Below are positions 35,031 to 46,300 of a stretch of 64,000 bases of DNA, one piece after another (the stretch's first letter is position 1; every line of letters starts with the position of its first letter). The notes below the pieces were generated by a model. That model did no database searches. It was not told the origin of the DNA and saw only the letters and a list, made by a program, of their open reading frames with translations. The translations under genes and the position numbers were made by a program. Source of the DNA: Pilimelia anulata (GTDB taxonomy: Bacteria > Actinomycetota > Actinomycetes > Mycobacteriales > Micromonosporaceae). Where the stretch lies: positions 1 to 64,000 of the forward strand of contig NZ_BMQB01000004.1 of the NCBI RefSeq assembly GCF_014647895.1, in the 5' to 3' direction.

Positions 35031-38006
35031 ATGCGGTTCGAGATCCTGGGTCCACTGCGGGTCACCGACGCCGGCGGCGCGGACCGCACGCCGCGCGGCG
35101 GGCGCGAGCGCACCGCGCTGGCCGCGCTGCTGCTCGCGGCCGGGCAGCCGGTCGGCCGGGACCGGCTCGTCGATCTCATGTGGGGCGACGACCCGCCGGC
35201 GACCGCGCCGGCGCAGGTGCACACGACGATCTCCCGGCTGCGCCGCGCGCTGGCCGCGGCCGGCGCGGCGGACGCGCTGGCCACCGTCCCGGCCGGGTAC
35301 CGGCTGCGGGTCCCGCCGGACAGTGTGGACGTCCACCGGTTCGACCGGCTGGTCGCCGCCGCCCGCGGTGCCGAGCCGGCGGTGGCGTACCGGCGGCTGC
35401 GCACCGCGCTGGCGCTCTGGCGCGGGCCGGCGCTCGGCGGCGTGGACGCCGCCCGGGTGGCCGAGCTGGCCGGGCCGCTGGACGAGCGCCGGCTGGCCGC
35501 CGTCGAGGAGGCGCTGGACCTCGCGCTGCGGCTCGGGCACGCCGCCGCGGCGCTGGCCGAGCTGGCGGCGTGGGTACCGCGGCACCCGCTGCGCGAGGGG
35601 CTGCGCGCGCTGCACCTGCGGGCGCTGTACCTGAGCGGGCGGCGGGCGGACGCCCTGGCCGCGTACCGGGACGCCCGCCGCGCCCTGGTCGACGAACTGG
35701 GCGTCGAGCCCGGCCCCGAGCTGGTCCGGCTGCACCGGGCGATCCTGGCCGGCGAGCCGCTGGACGCCCCGCCCGCGCCGCCGGCCCCGCCCGAGCGTGT
35801 GCGCTGCCTGCCGCGGGCGCTGCCCGACTTCACCGGCCGCGGCGCGGCGCTGGCCGAGCTGGCCGCCGCCTGCGCGCCCGGGCCGGCGGTCCTGGTGATC
35901 GACGGGATGGCCGGCTGCGGCAAGACCACGCTCGCCCTCGCCGTCGCGCACCGGGTGGCCGCCGACTTCCCGGACGCCCAGCTCTACGTCGACCTGCAGG
36001 GCCACAGCGAGCGCGAGCCGCTCGCCCCGGCCGCCGCGCTGGGCGTGCTGCTGCGCCAGCTCGGCCTGCCCGGCGAGGTGCTGCCCGACGACCTCGACGG
36101 CCGGGCCGCCCGCTGGCGGGCCGAGCTGGCCGACCGGCGGGCGCTGGTCCTGCTGGACAACGCCGCGGACGCCGCGCAGGTCCGGCCGCTGCTGCCCACC
36201 GGTACGGCGACCTGCGCGATCGTGACCGGGCGGCGGCGGCTGGTCGGCCTGGACGGCGTCCGGGTGCACTCGCTGGCCACGATGGAGCCCGGCGAGGCCC
36301 GCGACCTGCTCGGCCGGGTCGCCGGCCCGGCCCGGGTCGCCGCCGAGCCGGCCGCGGCCGCCGAGGTGGTGGACCGCTGCGGGTACCTGCCGCTGGCCGT
36401 CCGGCTGGTCGGCGCCCGGCTGGCCCACCGTCCCGGCTGGACGGTCGCCGACCTCGCCCGCCGGCTCGCGCCGGACCGGCCGCTGCTGCCCGAGCTGGCC
36501 GCCGGGGACCGGACCGTGCGCAGCGCGCTGGACCTGTCGTACACCCACCTGCCGGAGCCGGCGCAGCGGGTGTTCCGGCTGCTGGCCGAGCTGCCGCTGG
36601 GCACGTACGACCCGCTGACCGTGGCCGCGCTCGCCGACCTGGACCGGGCGGCCGCCGAGGAGCAGTTGGAGGTGCTGGTCGACCACCACCTGCTGAGCGA
36701 GCCGGAGGCGGGCCGGTACCGGCAACTCGACCTGGTCCGCGAGTACGCCGGCGCCCTGCCCGACCCCGAGCGCCCGGCGGCCCGGGCCCGGGCGCGCGGC
36801 TTCTGGCTGGCCGCGCTCGCGGCCGTCGAGGCCGCGCTGGCCGCGCCGAGCCTGCCCCCGCCCCCGGCGGCCCGGCCCGACCTGGTCGCCGCGGTCGCCG
36901 CCGCCCCGCTGGCCTGGTTCGCGCCGCAGGCGGCGCTGCTCGCCCCGCTGGTCCGGGCGGCCGTCGCCGACGGCGACGCGGACACGGCGTGGCGGCTGGT
37001 CCGGCTGGCGTTCCGGCCGTGCGAGTTCCGCGGGTACGTCGACGAGGTGCTGGCCGCCGCCCGGGCCGCCGAGCCGGCCGTCGAGGCCGGCGGCGACCCG
37101 GCCGGGCGGGAGGCGATCCAGTACGTCATCGGCACCACCCACTTCGTCTGCGGCCGGTACGCCGCCGCGGTCGGCCCGTTCGGGCGGGCGCTGCGGCTGG
37201 CCGAGTCGGCCGGGCTGATCGTCCGGGCGGCGCACGACCGGCTCAGCCTGGCGCTGGTGCACCGGAACCTGGGGGAGTTCGACGCCGCCCTCGGGTACGC
37301 CCGGGCCACCTTCGCCGACCCGGCGCTGGCCGCCGACCCGGAGCTGCGGTGGCGGGCGTGGAGCACGTACGCGACAGTGCTCCAGTACCAGCGGCGCTGG
37401 CCCGCGGCGCTGGCCGCGCACCGGCACTCGCTCGCCCTGGCCGCCGGGCTCGGCCTGCACTCGCGGGTGTTCACCCTGCTGGCGATCGGCGCGGTCCGGC
37501 GCGAGCTGGGCGAGCTGGCCGCCGCGGACCGGCTGCTCACGCTGGGGCTGAACCTGATGGGCCGGACGGCGTACCGGTTCCACATCGCGTTCGCCGGCAT
37601 CGAGCTGGCGCTGCTGCGGGCGGCGCAGGGCCGGGCGGCCGAGGCGCTGGCGCTGCTGGACACCGCCGGGGCGACGGTCGCCGAGATCGGCCACCGGCAG
37701 GGGCAGGCGCGGGTGGCGGTGGAGCGGGGCGACGTCCTGCGCGGGCTGGGGCGGGCGGCGGCGGCCCGGGCGGCGTACGCGGCGGGGGCGGCGCTGGCGG
37801 AGGCCGGCGGGTACCGGCCGCTGGGCGACCGCGCCCGCGCGGGCCTGGCCGCCCTGGCCGCCCCGCCCGCCGGGCGGGCCGCGCCCGGCGCGGTGCCGGC
37901 GCCGCGGCTGGGGGACGCGGACCCGGTGCCGGGCGTGCGGCCGCCGGGCACTGAACCCGGCCCGCGGGCGGCGGGATGCGCGGAACACCCCGGTACGGGG
38001 GGATAG
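35031..38006 (+). CDS. AfsR/SARP-family regulator with NB-ARC ATPase and TPR-like domains
   Basis: 991 residues. About 1-90 is an OmpR-type winged helix ([31 protein letters not shown]). About 95-245 is the bacterial transcriptional activation domain, ending in [20 protein letters not shown]. An STAND ATPase follows with Walker [15 protein letters not shown] (about 284-297) and Walker [12 protein letters not shown]. From about 600 on are helical TPR-like repeats. This is an activator class usually controlling secondary metabolism or development in response to signals. GGGGAGG lies upstream of the ATG. No biosynthetic cluster is adjacent. Confidence 0.9.
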   Translation: MRFEILGPLRVTDAGGADRTPRGGRERTALAALLLAAGQPVGRDRLVDLMWGDDPPATAPAQVHTTISRLRRALAAAGAADALATVPAGYRLRVPPDSVDVHRFDRLVAAARGAEPAVAYRRLRTALALWRGPALGGVDAARVAELAGPLDERRLAAVEEALDLALRLGHAAAALAELAAWVPRHPLREGLRALHLRALYLSGRRADALAAYRDARRALVDELGVEPGPELVRLHRAILAGEPLDAPPAPPAPPERVRCLPRALPDFTGRGAALAELAAACAPGPAVLVIDGMAGCGKTTLALAVAHRVAADFPDAQLYVDLQGHSEREPLAPAAALGVLLRQLGLPGEVLPDDLDGRAARWRAELADRRALVLLDNAADAAQVRPLLPTGTATCAIVTGRRRLVGLDGVRVHSLATMEPGEARDLLGRVAGPARVAAEPAAAAEVVDRCGYLPLAVRLVGARLAHRPGWTVADLARRLAPDRPLLPELAAGDRTVRSALDLSYTHLPEPAQRVFRLLAELPLGTYDPLTVAALADLDRAAAEEQLEVLVDHHLLSEPEAGRYRQLDLVREYAGALPDPERPAARARARGFWLAALAAVEAALAAPSLPPPPAARPDLVAAVAAAPLAWFAPQAALLAPLVRAAVADGDADTAWRLVRLAFRPCEFRGYVDEVLAAARAAEPAVEAGGDPAGREAIQYVIGTTHFVCGRYAAAVGPFGRALRLAESAGLIVRAAHDRLSLALVHRNLGEFDAALGYARATFADPALAADPELRWRAWSTYATVLQYQRRWPAALAAHRHSLALAAGLGLHSRVFTLLAIGAVRRELGELAAADRLLTLGLNLMGRTAYRFHIAFAGIELALLRAAQGRAAEALALLDTAGATVAEIGHRQGQARVAVERGDVLRGLGRAAAARAAYAAGAALAEAGGYRPLGDRARAGLAALAAPPAGRAAPGAVPAPRLGDADPVPGVRPPGTEPGPRAAGCAEHPGTGG

Positions 38007-38070
38007 CCCGGCGGGGGAGTGTGACGAAATCCGCGCTGTCGGCGGGGCGGATCGGCGGCAGGATGGGGGC

Positions 38071-39461
<1,391 letters not shown>

Positions 39462-39465
<4 letters not shown>

Positions 39466-40169
39466 CCCGCCCGGCGGTCGAGGCGATCGTCTTCGACGCC
39501 GACGGGACCCTGCTCGACCTCGTCCCCGGCATCCGCGGCGCCGAGGCCGCCGTCGTCGCGCACGCCGCCGCCGGCGGGGTCGCGCTGGCGGCGGCGGACC
39601 TCGCCGCGGACGCCCGGGCCGAGTGGGCGCGCCGCCGCGGCCAGCCGCCGTGGCAGATCCGCCGCGCCGCGCTGCGCCGCTCGTGCGCGCGGATCGGCCG
39701 GCCGGACCTGCTGGACGAGCTGACCGACGTCTACTTCGCCACCCGGCTGCGGCTCACCCGCCCGTACCCCGACGTGCTCGCCGCGCTGGCCGAGCTGCGC
39801 GCCGCGCACGTGCTCGGGTACGCCACCAACGGCAACAGCCGGGCGTACCGGTGCGGGCTCGCCGACCAGTTCGGCTTCGAGCTGTACGCGCACATCAACG
39901 GCCTGGCGCCCAAGCCGGCGCCGGCGTTCTTCGCCGCGGTGCTCGCCGCGGCCGGCGGCCCGGACCCGGGCCGGGTGCTGTACGTCGGGGACGAGTGGGC
40001 GTACGACATCGCCCCGGCCCGGGCGGCGGGGCTGCGCACGGCGCTGGTCCGCCGGCCGGGGCCGTCGCCGGCGGCGCCCGGCGCGGACCCGCCGCCGGGC
40101 GAGGCGGCCGACGTGACGCTGGCGTCGCTCGCGGACCTGCCGGCGGCGCTGCGCACCCTGGCCCGCTGA
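39462..40169 (+). CDS. HAD-superfamily hydrolase
   Basis: 235 residues with all HAD motifs: [12 protein letters not shown] (motif I nucleophile Asp), GYATNGNSR (motif II), PKPAPAFF (motif III Lys), and [18 protein letters not shown] (motif IV acidic pair). A helical cap lies between motifs I and II. Probably a phosphatase acting on a small phosphorylated metabolite. The GTG start overlaps the fumC stop (GTGA), so it is co-translated. Confidence 0.88.
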
Positions 40170-40242
40170 CGCCGGCCGCTGGGCCGGGGCGCCGCAGGCG
40201 TCGCGCCGGGTCGGGTCGGCGCGGTTGCGGCGCGGGCGCGGG

Positions 40243-40632
40243 TCAGCCGATCGTGCCGGCCAGTTGCAGGGCCGTGATGATCAGCGCGTGGGCGCGGCTC
40301 GTCAGCAGCGCCAGCAGGCCCGCCAGGTGCGGCGGGGCGACCGTCAGCAGCTCCTGCAGCGCGGCCGTGTCCGCGTGCAGCTTGTCCAGCGTCGGGGCGG
40401 TGGCCGCCGCCCCGACCGCCAGGGCGCGGGCGAGCTGGTCCAGGCTGATCCCGTTGGCCTCGGCCGTGCGGATCGTCTTGATCAGCTCGATCGACTCCGG
40501 GGGGTACAGCCGGAAGCCGCCGGCCGACCGGTCCGCCGGGGTGAGCAGCCCGAGCTGCGTGTAGTGGTCGATCGTGCGCGGGCTGACGCCGGCGCGGTGG
40601 GCCAGCTCGCCGATGCGGAGCAGCGTGCGCAT
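40243..40632 (-). CDS. MerR-family transcriptional regulator
   Basis: 129 residues. The N-terminal MerR helix-turn-helix (LLRIGELAHRAGVSPRTIDH, then YTQLGLLTPADRS) and wing (FRLYPPESIELI) are followed by a coiled helix and a helical tail without cysteines. A metal sensor is therefore unlikely; an organic or drug-like signal, or none, is more plausible. GGAGGA precedes the ATG. A perfect palindrome 30 bases upstream is a likely self-operator, and Spo0M is encoded divergently. Confidence 0.88.
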   Translation of the reverse strand: MRTLLRIGELAHRAGVSPRTIDHYTQLGLLTPADRSAGGFRLYPPESIELIKTIRTAEANGISLDQLARALAVGAAATAPTLDKLHADTAALQELLTVAPPHLAGLLALLTSRAHALIITALQLAGTIG

Positions 40633-40661
40633 CCGGGTGTCCTCCGTGGGGGCGACTCACG

Positions 40662-40677
40662 GCAACCGTACGGTTGC
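40662..40677. promoter_or_regulatory. Palindromic operator for the MerR regulator
   Basis: GCAACCGTACGGTTGC is a perfect 16-bp palindrome. Its centre ACCGTACGGT is typical of operators recognised by MerR-family proteins. It is 30 bases upstream of the merR-type gene, so autoregulation is expected. Confidence 0.65.
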
Positions 40678-40707
40678 GCGGGTTAGTGTCCGAATGTCCT
40701 GTTCGCG

Positions 40708-40748
40708 TTCGTGGGGTGTCCGGCCATTTTCGTGGGTGTCCGGCTATT
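40708..40748 (+). repeat. Tandem 20-21 bp repeat in the Spo0M promoter region
   Basis: TTCGTGGGGTGTCCGGCCATT (40708-40728) is followed directly by TTCGTGGGTGTCCGGCTATT (40729-40748), with a weaker third trace (GTGTCCGAATG) upstream. Two near helical-turn units suggest a repeated protein-binding site between the divergent MerR and Spo0M genes. Confidence 0.5.
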
Positions 40749-40822
40749 CTCCGGCACTCGCGCCATTCCGCCACCGGCGGCCCGGACGCGGACGCCCGGT
40801 CGACCACCGAAAGGGATCGGCA

Positions 40823-41581
40823 ATGGTGTTCACGAGGCTGCTCGGCGCGCTCGGCGTCGGCGTACCGCGGGTCGCGACCGTCCTCGCCGCGCCCGCCGCG
40901 CGGCCGGGCGAGCTGCTGGCCGGGGAGGTCCGGCTGACCGGCGGCCGGCGCGACGCCGAGGTGGCCAGGGTCGCGGTCGCGCTCGTCGCGCTGCTGCCCG
41001 GCGGCCCGGTCGAGCTGGACCGGCTGCGGGTCGCCGCCCGGCTGCGGCTCGGCGCCGGGCAGCGGTGCGCGCTGCCGTTCGACCTGGCGCTGCCGTGGTC
41101 CACCCCGTTCACCGAGGCGTACGGCGCACCGCTGGCCGGGCACGCCGTCGTGCTGCGGACCGAGGTGGTCGCCGACCGGACGGTGGCCCGGCGCGACCCG
41201 CCCCCGCTGCGGGTACCGCCGCTGCCGGCGCACGACGCGGTCCTCGACGCGCTCGCCCGGCTCGGCTTCCGGCCGGTGGCCGCGCCCGGCGGCGAGCCGG
41301 GGGCGCCGGGGCAGCGGCTGGTGTTCCGCCCGGCGGCCCAGTACGCCCACGCCTGCTCCGGCCTGGCCGCGGTGCTGCGGGCGGACGCCGGGGGCGTCGC
41401 GGCGGAGCTGGCGGCGGACCTGCGCGGGCGGGCGGTGCGCGGCTCGCTGTGGGTGCCGCACGGCGAGCCGGGGGCGGACCGGGCGGCCGAGATCGACGAC
41501 TGGTTCCAGCGCACGGTCCTCCCGGCGGCCGACGGGGCCGGGTGGACGGCGACCGGAGCGCGGCCGGCCAACGGGAGTTGA
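40823..41581 (+). CDS. Sporulation-control protein Spo0M family
   Basis: 252 residues, arrestin-like beta fold. The N-terminus MVFTRLLGALGVGVPRVATV with PGELLAGEVRLTGG, and the LPFDLALPWSTPFTE segment, match Spo0M. In Bacillus this protein modulates sporulation onset; in actinomycetes the role is not known. AAAGGGAT lies before the ATG. It may share its regulatory region with the divergent MerR gene. Confidence 0.85.
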   Translation: MVFTRLLGALGVGVPRVATVLAAPAARPGELLAGEVRLTGGRRDAEVARVAVALVALLPGGPVELDRLRVAARLRLGAGQRCALPFDLALPWSTPFTEAYGAPLAGHAVVLRTEVVADRTVARRDPPPLRVPPLPAHDAVLDALARLGFRPVAAPGGEPGAPGQRLVFRPAAQYAHACSGLAAVLRADAGGVAAELAADLRGRAVRGSLWVPHGEPGADRAAEIDDWFQRTVLPAADGAGWTATGARPANGS

Positions 41582-41594
41582 CGCCGCGCTCCGG

Positions 41595-41624
41595 GCCGGC
41601 GGTGCCGACGACCGGTCCGCCGGC
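41595..41624. terminator. Hairpin between converging Spo0M and IclR genes
   Basis: GCCGGCGG (41595-41602) pairs with CCGCCGGC (41617-41624) over a 14-base loop in the 64-base gap between the converging genes. No T tract. Confidence 0.4.
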
Positions 41625-41645
41625 GCCCGCGTGCGCCGGGCGGGG

Positions 41646-42296
41646 TCAGCGGAGGGCAGCGGCGATCGCGGTGGCGGCGGTCAGGACCGCGCGGGCGGCC
41701 GTGCGCTGGTCCAGCGGCCCCAGCGCCACCACGCCCACGCTGGCGTCCAGCCCCTCGACCCCGACGACCGGCGCGGCCACGCCGTACGCCTCCGCCTGGA
41801 GTTCGCCCGCCGTGATCACCGGCCCCGGCCGCCCGGCCCGGCCGGCGAGGATCGCCTGCCCGGCGGCGCCGCGGTCGAGCGGGTGCCGGGTGCCGCTGCG
41901 GTACGCCACGTGCATGCTGGTCCAGCTCGGCTCGACCACGACCAGCGCGGTCGCCTCGGCGCCGTCGGCGACCGTCAGGTGCGCGGTGGCGCCCACGTCC
42001 TCAGCGAGCCGGCGCAGCGCCGGGCGGGCGGCGTCGGCGATCAGCGGGCGGGCCCGCCGGGCGAGCTGGAGCAGCCCGACGCCGAGGCGCAGGCCGCCGT
42101 CGCGGTCCCGGCGCAGCAGCCCGTGCGCGCTGAGCGTGCCGATCAGCCGGTACACCACCGTACGGCCGATGCCGAGCTGGCCGGCCGCCTCGGTGACGCT
42201 GAGCCCCGGCGCCTCGCCGACCAGGGTCAGCAGGCGCAGGCCGCGGTCCAGGGTCTGCGCGGTCTCGCCCCGCCGCGGCGGTTCGACGTCGCTCAC
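41646..42296 (-). CDS. IclR-family transcriptional regulator
   Basis: 216 residues. The winged-helix DNA-binding domain spans about 12-70 (TLDRGLRLLTLVGEAPGLSV, GRTVVYRLIGTLSAHGLL). The effector domain follows, with RRLAEDVGATAHLTV, HPLDRGAAGQAILAG and APVVGVEGLDASVGVVAL. It is shorter than many IclR proteins (about 250) because the C-terminal ligand domain is compact. The ligand is unknown. No obvious target operon is adjacent. Confidence 0.85.
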   Translation of the reverse strand: MSDVEPPRRGETAQTLDRGLRLLTLVGEAPGLSVTEAAGQLGIGRTVVYRLIGTLSAHGLLRRDRDGGLRLGVGLLQLARRARPLIADAARPALRRLAEDVGATAHLTVADGAEATALVVVEPSWTSMHVAYRSGTRHPLDRGAAGQAILAGRAGRPGPVITAGELQAEAYGVAAPVVGVEGLDASVGVVALGPLDQRTAARAVLTAATAIAAALR

Positions 42297-42324
42297 CGGG
42301 GCAGCGTAGCGCCCGCATGATCAA

Positions 42325-42359
42325 GCGGCGCGGCCCCGGCGGAACCGGGGCCGCGCCGC
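42325..42359 (-). terminator. Strong hairpin terminator after the S1 protease gene
   Basis: GCGGCGCGGCCCCGG (42325-42339) and CCGGGGCCGCGCCGC (42345-42359) form a perfect 15-bp stem with a CGGAA loop. It lies downstream of the reverse-strand protease gene and before the IclR gene. Confidence 0.6.
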
Positions 42360-42405
42360 ACCCATCCGGTCGGGCTGCGGGGCCCGGCGCGGTCCACTCC
42401 CGACC

Positions 42406-42457
42406 GGTTGGGCCGGGCCGAGGGGTTGGGCCGGGCCGAGGGGCGGGCCGGGCCGGG
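42406..42457. repeat. 18-bp tandem repeat, about three copies
   Basis: GGTTGGGCCGGGCCGAGG occurs at 42406-42423 and 42424-42441, followed by a diverged third copy GGCGGGCCGGGCCGGG at 42442-42457. It lies in the 312-base non-coding gap between the protease gene and the IclR gene. Apart from this and the hairpin nothing else is recognised there. Confidence 0.65.
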
Positions 42458-42608
42458 AGGGCGGGCCGACCGGCGCCCGGACCGCTCGGCCGCGGGCACC
42501 ACGTCCACCGCCGGGCCCAGCGGCCCGGGCCCCCGACCCGGCCCGCGCCGACCGCGGGCCAGCCGATGTCGGCGGCGGCGGTCGGCGGGGCGTGGTCCGC
42601 GCGGGCGG

Positions 42609-43442
42609 TCAGGGGGCGGTGGCCGGGGGCTGGCCGCCGATCGCGGCGATCGCCGCGCGGATCTCGTCGGCGTACACGCTGACCTGCGTGAACCGGGCCG
42701 GGTCGCCGCCGGTCCCGCACCGGTACCCCCAGCTCGTGATCCCCACCAGCGTCCAGTCGCCGGGCCCGGCGTCGTCCGGCCGCTGCCCCGGCGGCGGGGC
42801 GAGCAGCGGCCCGCCGGAGTCGCCCAGGCACGTCTGCGCCTCCCGTCCGCCGGCGCAGATGTGCTGCTCGGGGTGGTCGTGCGCCTGCCCGCACCGCGGG
42901 TCGGCGTCGGGGACCAGCGGCAGGTCCACCCGGCGCAGCAGCTTCGGCATCGGCCCGGCGTACGCCGTCATGCCCCAGCCGATCGCCCGCAGCGTCGGCG
43001 CGGCGTCCAGCGCCCCGGTGGCCGGGAACCGGGGGAGCGCCGCGGGCCGGTACGGCTCGCTCAGCTTGATCACCGCCCAGTCGCCGCGGTTGACCCCGCC
43101 GCCGTACCGGTACGCCGTGCCGGTCCGCTGCCGCCCGGCGCCGGCCGCGGCGGCCGGGTCGCGCGTGCCGATGTCCAGCACGATCCCGGACGGCCGGCCG
43201 TCCGGCGAGGTCTCCCGGAAGCAGTGCGCCGCCGTGACCACCACATCGGGGGAAACCTGCGTGCCGCCGCACATCGCGACCCCGCGCGGGACGGTCGGTG
43301 ACACCTTGGTCATCCACGGATACCGTGCGTCGTCCGGCACCTCGACGCCGCCGATGATCCGCGGTGTCGCCGTCGCCGGAACCGGTGTGAACGCCACCGC
43401 CACCAGGAGGGAAAGCGCAGCTCGCCGAGTCCATCTGTTCAC
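42609..43442 (-). CDS. Secreted trypsin-fold (S1A) serine protease
   Basis: 277 residues. The signal peptide (RRAALSLLVAVAFTPVPATA) ends near the mature N-terminus IIGGVEV, the canonical activation sequence. The catalytic triad is complete: His in TAAHCF, Asp in NRGDWAVIKL, Ser in CLGDSGGPLL. The position that sets trypsin specificity (Asp189) is Gln, in AQTCLGDSGG, so cleavage after Lys/Arg is not expected. GTG start at 43442 with no clear ribosome site. Divergent from cysS. Confidence 0.88.
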   Translation of the reverse strand: MNRWTRRAALSLLVAVAFTPVPATATPRIIGGVEVPDDARYPWMTKVSPTVPRGVAMCGGTQVSPDVVVTAAHCFRETSPDGRPSGIVLDIGTRDPAAAAGAGRQRTGTAYRYGGGVNRGDWAVIKLSEPYRPAALPRFPATGALDAAPTLRAIGWGMTAYAGPMPKLLRRVDLPLVPDADPRCGQAHDHPEQHICAGGREAQTCLGDSGGPLLAPPPGQRPDDAGPGDWTLVGITSWGYRCGTGGDPARFTQVSVYADEIRAAIAAIGGQPPATAP

Positions 43443-43545
43443 ATCGGCAAGAATGGATCCGCTGTGAACGGCCGGCAAGCGGCCCCGCCGATCTGGCAAG
43501 TGGCCGGGACCCCGGGGTCCGGGTCCGGCTCGGTACCCTGGTCGC

Positions 43546-44949
43546 GTGGGTATTCGGCTGTACGACACCGCGGCACGCACCGTGCGGGAGTTCACCCCGC
43601 TCGTCCCCGGACGGGCGGGCATCTACCTGTGTGGTGTCACGGTGCAGGCCGGGCCGCACGTCGGCCACCTCCGCTCGGGTGTGAACTACGACGTACTGCG
43701 GCGGTGGCTCGGCTACCGCGGGTACGACGTCACGTTCGTCCGGAACGTCACCGACATCGACGACAAGGTGCTCGCCAAGGCGGCGGCGGCCGGGCGGCCG
43801 TACTGGGCGCTGGCCTACGCCAACGAGGTGCAGCTCGCCGCCGCGTACCGCGCCCTGGGCGTGCTCCCGCCGACGTACGAGCCGCGGGCCACCGGGCACA
43901 TCCCGGACATCCACGGGCTGATCGCCGACCTGCTCGACCGCGGCCACGCGTACGCCGCCGCCGACGGCTCCGGCGACGTGTACTTCGACGTCCGCTCGTA
44001 CGCCGACTACGGCGCCCTCTCCGGCCAGCAGCCCGACGACATGCTGCCCTGCGGCGACGGGCCCGACCGGGCCAAGCGCGACCCGCGCGACTTCGCGCTG
44101 TGGAAGGGCGTGAAGCCGGACGAGCCGGCCGACGCGTACTGGCCGAGCCCGTGGGGCCCCGGCCGTCCCGGCTGGCACATCGAGTGCTCGGCGATGGCCC
44201 GCCGGTACCTCGGCGGGGCCTTCGACATCCACGGCGGCGGCCTCGACCTCACCTTCCCGCACCACGAGAACGAGATCGCCCAGTCCCGGGCCGCCGGCCT
44301 GCCCTTCGCCGGGTACTGGGTGCACCACGCGCTGCTCAACCTCGGCGAGGCCAAGATGAGCAAGTCGCTGGGCAACGTCATCGACCTCGCCGCCGTGCTC
44401 GCGCTGGGCGTGCGCCCGGTGGAGCTGCGGTACTACCTCGCCGCCCCGCACTACCGGTCCCGGATCGACTACTCCGACGAGTCGCTGCGCGAGTGCGCGG
44501 TGGCGTACCAGCGGATCGAGAACTTCATCCGCCGCGCCGTCGAGCGGGTCGGCCCGGTCGACCCGGCGCCGGTCCCGGACGCGTTCGCCGCGGCGATGGA
44601 CGACGACCTCAACACGTCGGCCGCGCTGGCGGTCCTGCACGACACCGTCCGGGCGGGCAACGCGACCCTGGCCGCGGGCGACGACCCGGCGCCGGCGCTG
44701 GCGGCGGTCCGTGGGATGCTCGACGTCCTCGGCGCCGACCCCCTGGCGGCACCCTGGCGCGACGAGGCGGCCAGTGACCTGACCGCCGTGGTCGACGGCC
44801 TGGTGGCCCTGGCCCTGGAGCAGCGCGCACAGGCCCGGGACCGGAAGGACTGGGCCTGCGCCGACGCCGTCCGGGACCGGCTCAAGCAGGCCGGGGTCAT
44901 CGTCGAGGACACTCCGCACGGCCCCCGATGGACAGTAGGCGAGCACTGA
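43546..44949 (+). CDS. cysS: Cysteinyl-tRNA synthetase
   Basis: 467 residues; charges tRNA-Cys. A class I synthetase with the HIGH-type signature [20 protein letters not shown], zinc ligands ([13 protein letters not shown] and [11 protein letters not shown]) and KMSKS in [14 protein letters not shown]-terminal DALR-like helical domain (about 360-467) is present. MshC, a paralogue in mycothiol synthesis, was considered, but the length and full C-terminal domain fit CysS. GTG start. Overlaps rlmB by one base (TGATG). Confidence 0.95.
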   Translation: MGIRLYDTAARTVREFTPLVPGRAGIYLCGVTVQAGPHVGHLRSGVNYDVLRRWLGYRGYDVTFVRNVTDIDDKVLAKAAAAGRPYWALAYANEVQLAAAYRALGVLPPTYEPRATGHIPDIHGLIADLLDRGHAYAAADGSGDVYFDVRSYADYGALSGQQPDDMLPCGDGPDRAKRDPRDFALWKGVKPDEPADAYWPSPWGPGRPGWHIECSAMARRYLGGAFDIHGGGLDLTFPHHENEIAQSRAAGLPFAGYWVHHALLNLGEAKMSKSLGNVIDLAAVLALGVRPVELRYYLAAPHYRSRIDYSDESLRECAVAYQRIENFIRRAVERVGPVDPAPVPDAFAAAMDDDLNTSAALAVLHDTVRAGNATLAAGDDPAPALAAVRGMLDVLGADPLAAPWRDEAASDLTAVVDGLVALALEQRAQARDRKDWACADAVRDRLKQAGVIVEDTPHGPRWTVGEH

Positions 44950-46067
44950 TGCCGGGCAACTCCCAGCGACGCGGCAAGCGCAGCACCACGAAGAAGGGCG
45001 CCGTCGGCGGCTCCGGCGGCAAGAACCGGTCCGGCCTGGTCGGGCGGGGCCGCACCCTGCCCGCCGACGAGCGCCCCTGGCACAAGGGGTACTCCGGCAC
45101 CGAGAAGCTGCCGTCCAAGACCGCTTGGAAGCAGGAGAAGGAGCGGCGCGCGGCCGACGCCGAGGGCCGGGCGCCGAAGATCGGCAAGCCCGGTACGAAG
45201 GACACCACCTGGGGACGCGGCGGCGGCCGCGACGCCACCGCCGGCGCCCGCGCCGGCACCGGCCGCCCCGGCGCCGCCCGCGGCCCGCGGGTCGCGCCCG
45301 GCCGCCGGTCGACCCCGCCGCGGGACGCGCCCGAGCTGCTCGTCGGCCGCAACCCGGTGGTCGAGGCGCTGCGGGCCCGGGTCCCGGCCACCGCGCTGTA
45401 CATCGCGCACGGCATCGACATCGACGACCGGATCAACGAGGCCGTCCGGACCGCCGCCGACCGCGGCATCGCCCTGCTGGAGATCACCCGGACCGAGCTG
45501 GACCGGATGACCGGCGGCGTGCTGCACCAGGGCATCGGGCTCCAGGTGCCGACGTTCGCGTACGAGACCCTCGACGACCTGATCGCCGCGGCGGCCGAGC
45601 GGACCGCGCCCCTGCTCGTCGCCCTCGACGGCGTGACCGACCCGCGCAACCTCGGGGCGGTCCTGCGCTCGGCGGCGGCGTTCGGCGCGCACGGCGTCTT
45701 CCTGCCCGAGCGGCGGGCCGCCGGCATCACCGCGACCGCCTGGCGCACCTCGGCCGGCGCGGCCGCCCGGGTCCCGGTGGCCCGGGTGACCAACCTGACC
45801 CGGGCGCTGCGCTCCTGCCAGCGCGCCGGCTGGACGGTCGTCGGCCTGGACGCGGACGGCGAGGTCGACGTGTACGACCTGGCCGTCGCCGTCGGCCCGA
45901 CGGTGCTGGTGGTCGGCTCGGAGGGGCGCGGGCTGTCCCGGCTGGTGGGGGAGACCTGCGACCTGCTGACCCGGATCCCGATGGCCTCCGAAGTGGAGTC
46001 GCTCAATGCGAGCGTGGCGGCGGCGGTGGCGCTCGCCGAGATCACCCGGCGGCGGTCGGCGGGGTAG
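44949..46067 (+). CDS. rlmB: 23S rRNA (guanosine-2'-O-)-methyltransferase RlmB
   Basis: 372 residues. A basic, Gly/Lys/Arg-rich N-terminal extension (about 1-125, [15 protein letters not shown]) precedes the SpoU core: the substrate-binding domain ([14 protein letters not shown]) and trefoil-knot catalytic motifs [29 protein letters not shown] and [15 protein letters not shown]. It methylates a guanosine in 23S rRNA. The ATG overlaps the cysS stop, and the gene precedes a tRNA-Thr gene, a common actinobacterial order. Confidence 0.93.
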   Translation: MPGNSQRRGKRSTTKKGAVGGSGGKNRSGLVGRGRTLPADERPWHKGYSGTEKLPSKTAWKQEKERRAADAEGRAPKIGKPGTKDTTWGRGGGRDATAGARAGTGRPGAARGPRVAPGRRSTPPRDAPELLVGRNPVVEALRARVPATALYIAHGIDIDDRINEAVRTAADRGIALLEITRTELDRMTGGVLHQGIGLQVPTFAYETLDDLIAAAAERTAPLLVALDGVTDPRNLGAVLRSAAAFGAHGVFLPERRAAGITATAWRTSAGAAARVPVARVTNLTRALRSCQRAGWTVVGLDADGEVDVYDLAVAVGPTVLVVGSEGRGLSRLVGETCDLLTRIPMASEVESLNASVAAAVALAEITRRRSAG

Positions 46068-46098
46068 GCTGAGCGGGCTGCAACGCCCTTGCAGCCGT

Positions 46099-46175
46099 GC
46101 CCTTGTAGCTCAGTTGGCCAGAGCAGCCGCCTTGTAAGCGGCAGGTCGCCGGTTCGAGTCCGGCCGGGGGCTCCA
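46099..46175 (+). tRNA. tRNA-Thr (anticodon TGT)
   Basis: A full cloverleaf can be drawn: acceptor GCCCTTG with CGGGGGC (46165-46171), D-arm GCTC...GAGC, anticodon stem GCCGC/GCGGC around loop CTTGTAA (anticodon TGT, threonine), T-stem GCCGG/CCGGC with loop TTCGAGT, discriminator T and an encoded CCA at 46173-46175. Confidence 0.95.
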
Positions 46176-46300
46176 CAGCCGTCCTCGGGGATCATGGGCT
46201 GAGCCGCCGAATGCCCGGTATTTCACCCCGTGTTGATCGCACACATGGTGAGGTGCCCCGGCTCGCGGTGAGCGGGGGCACCCCGTGGTGCGCGGGCGGG

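Noticed and set aside
43546..44949. Mycothiol ligase MshC instead of CysS
   Set aside because: Full length and C-terminal domain, and the cysS-rlmB order, fit cysteinyl-tRNA synthetase.
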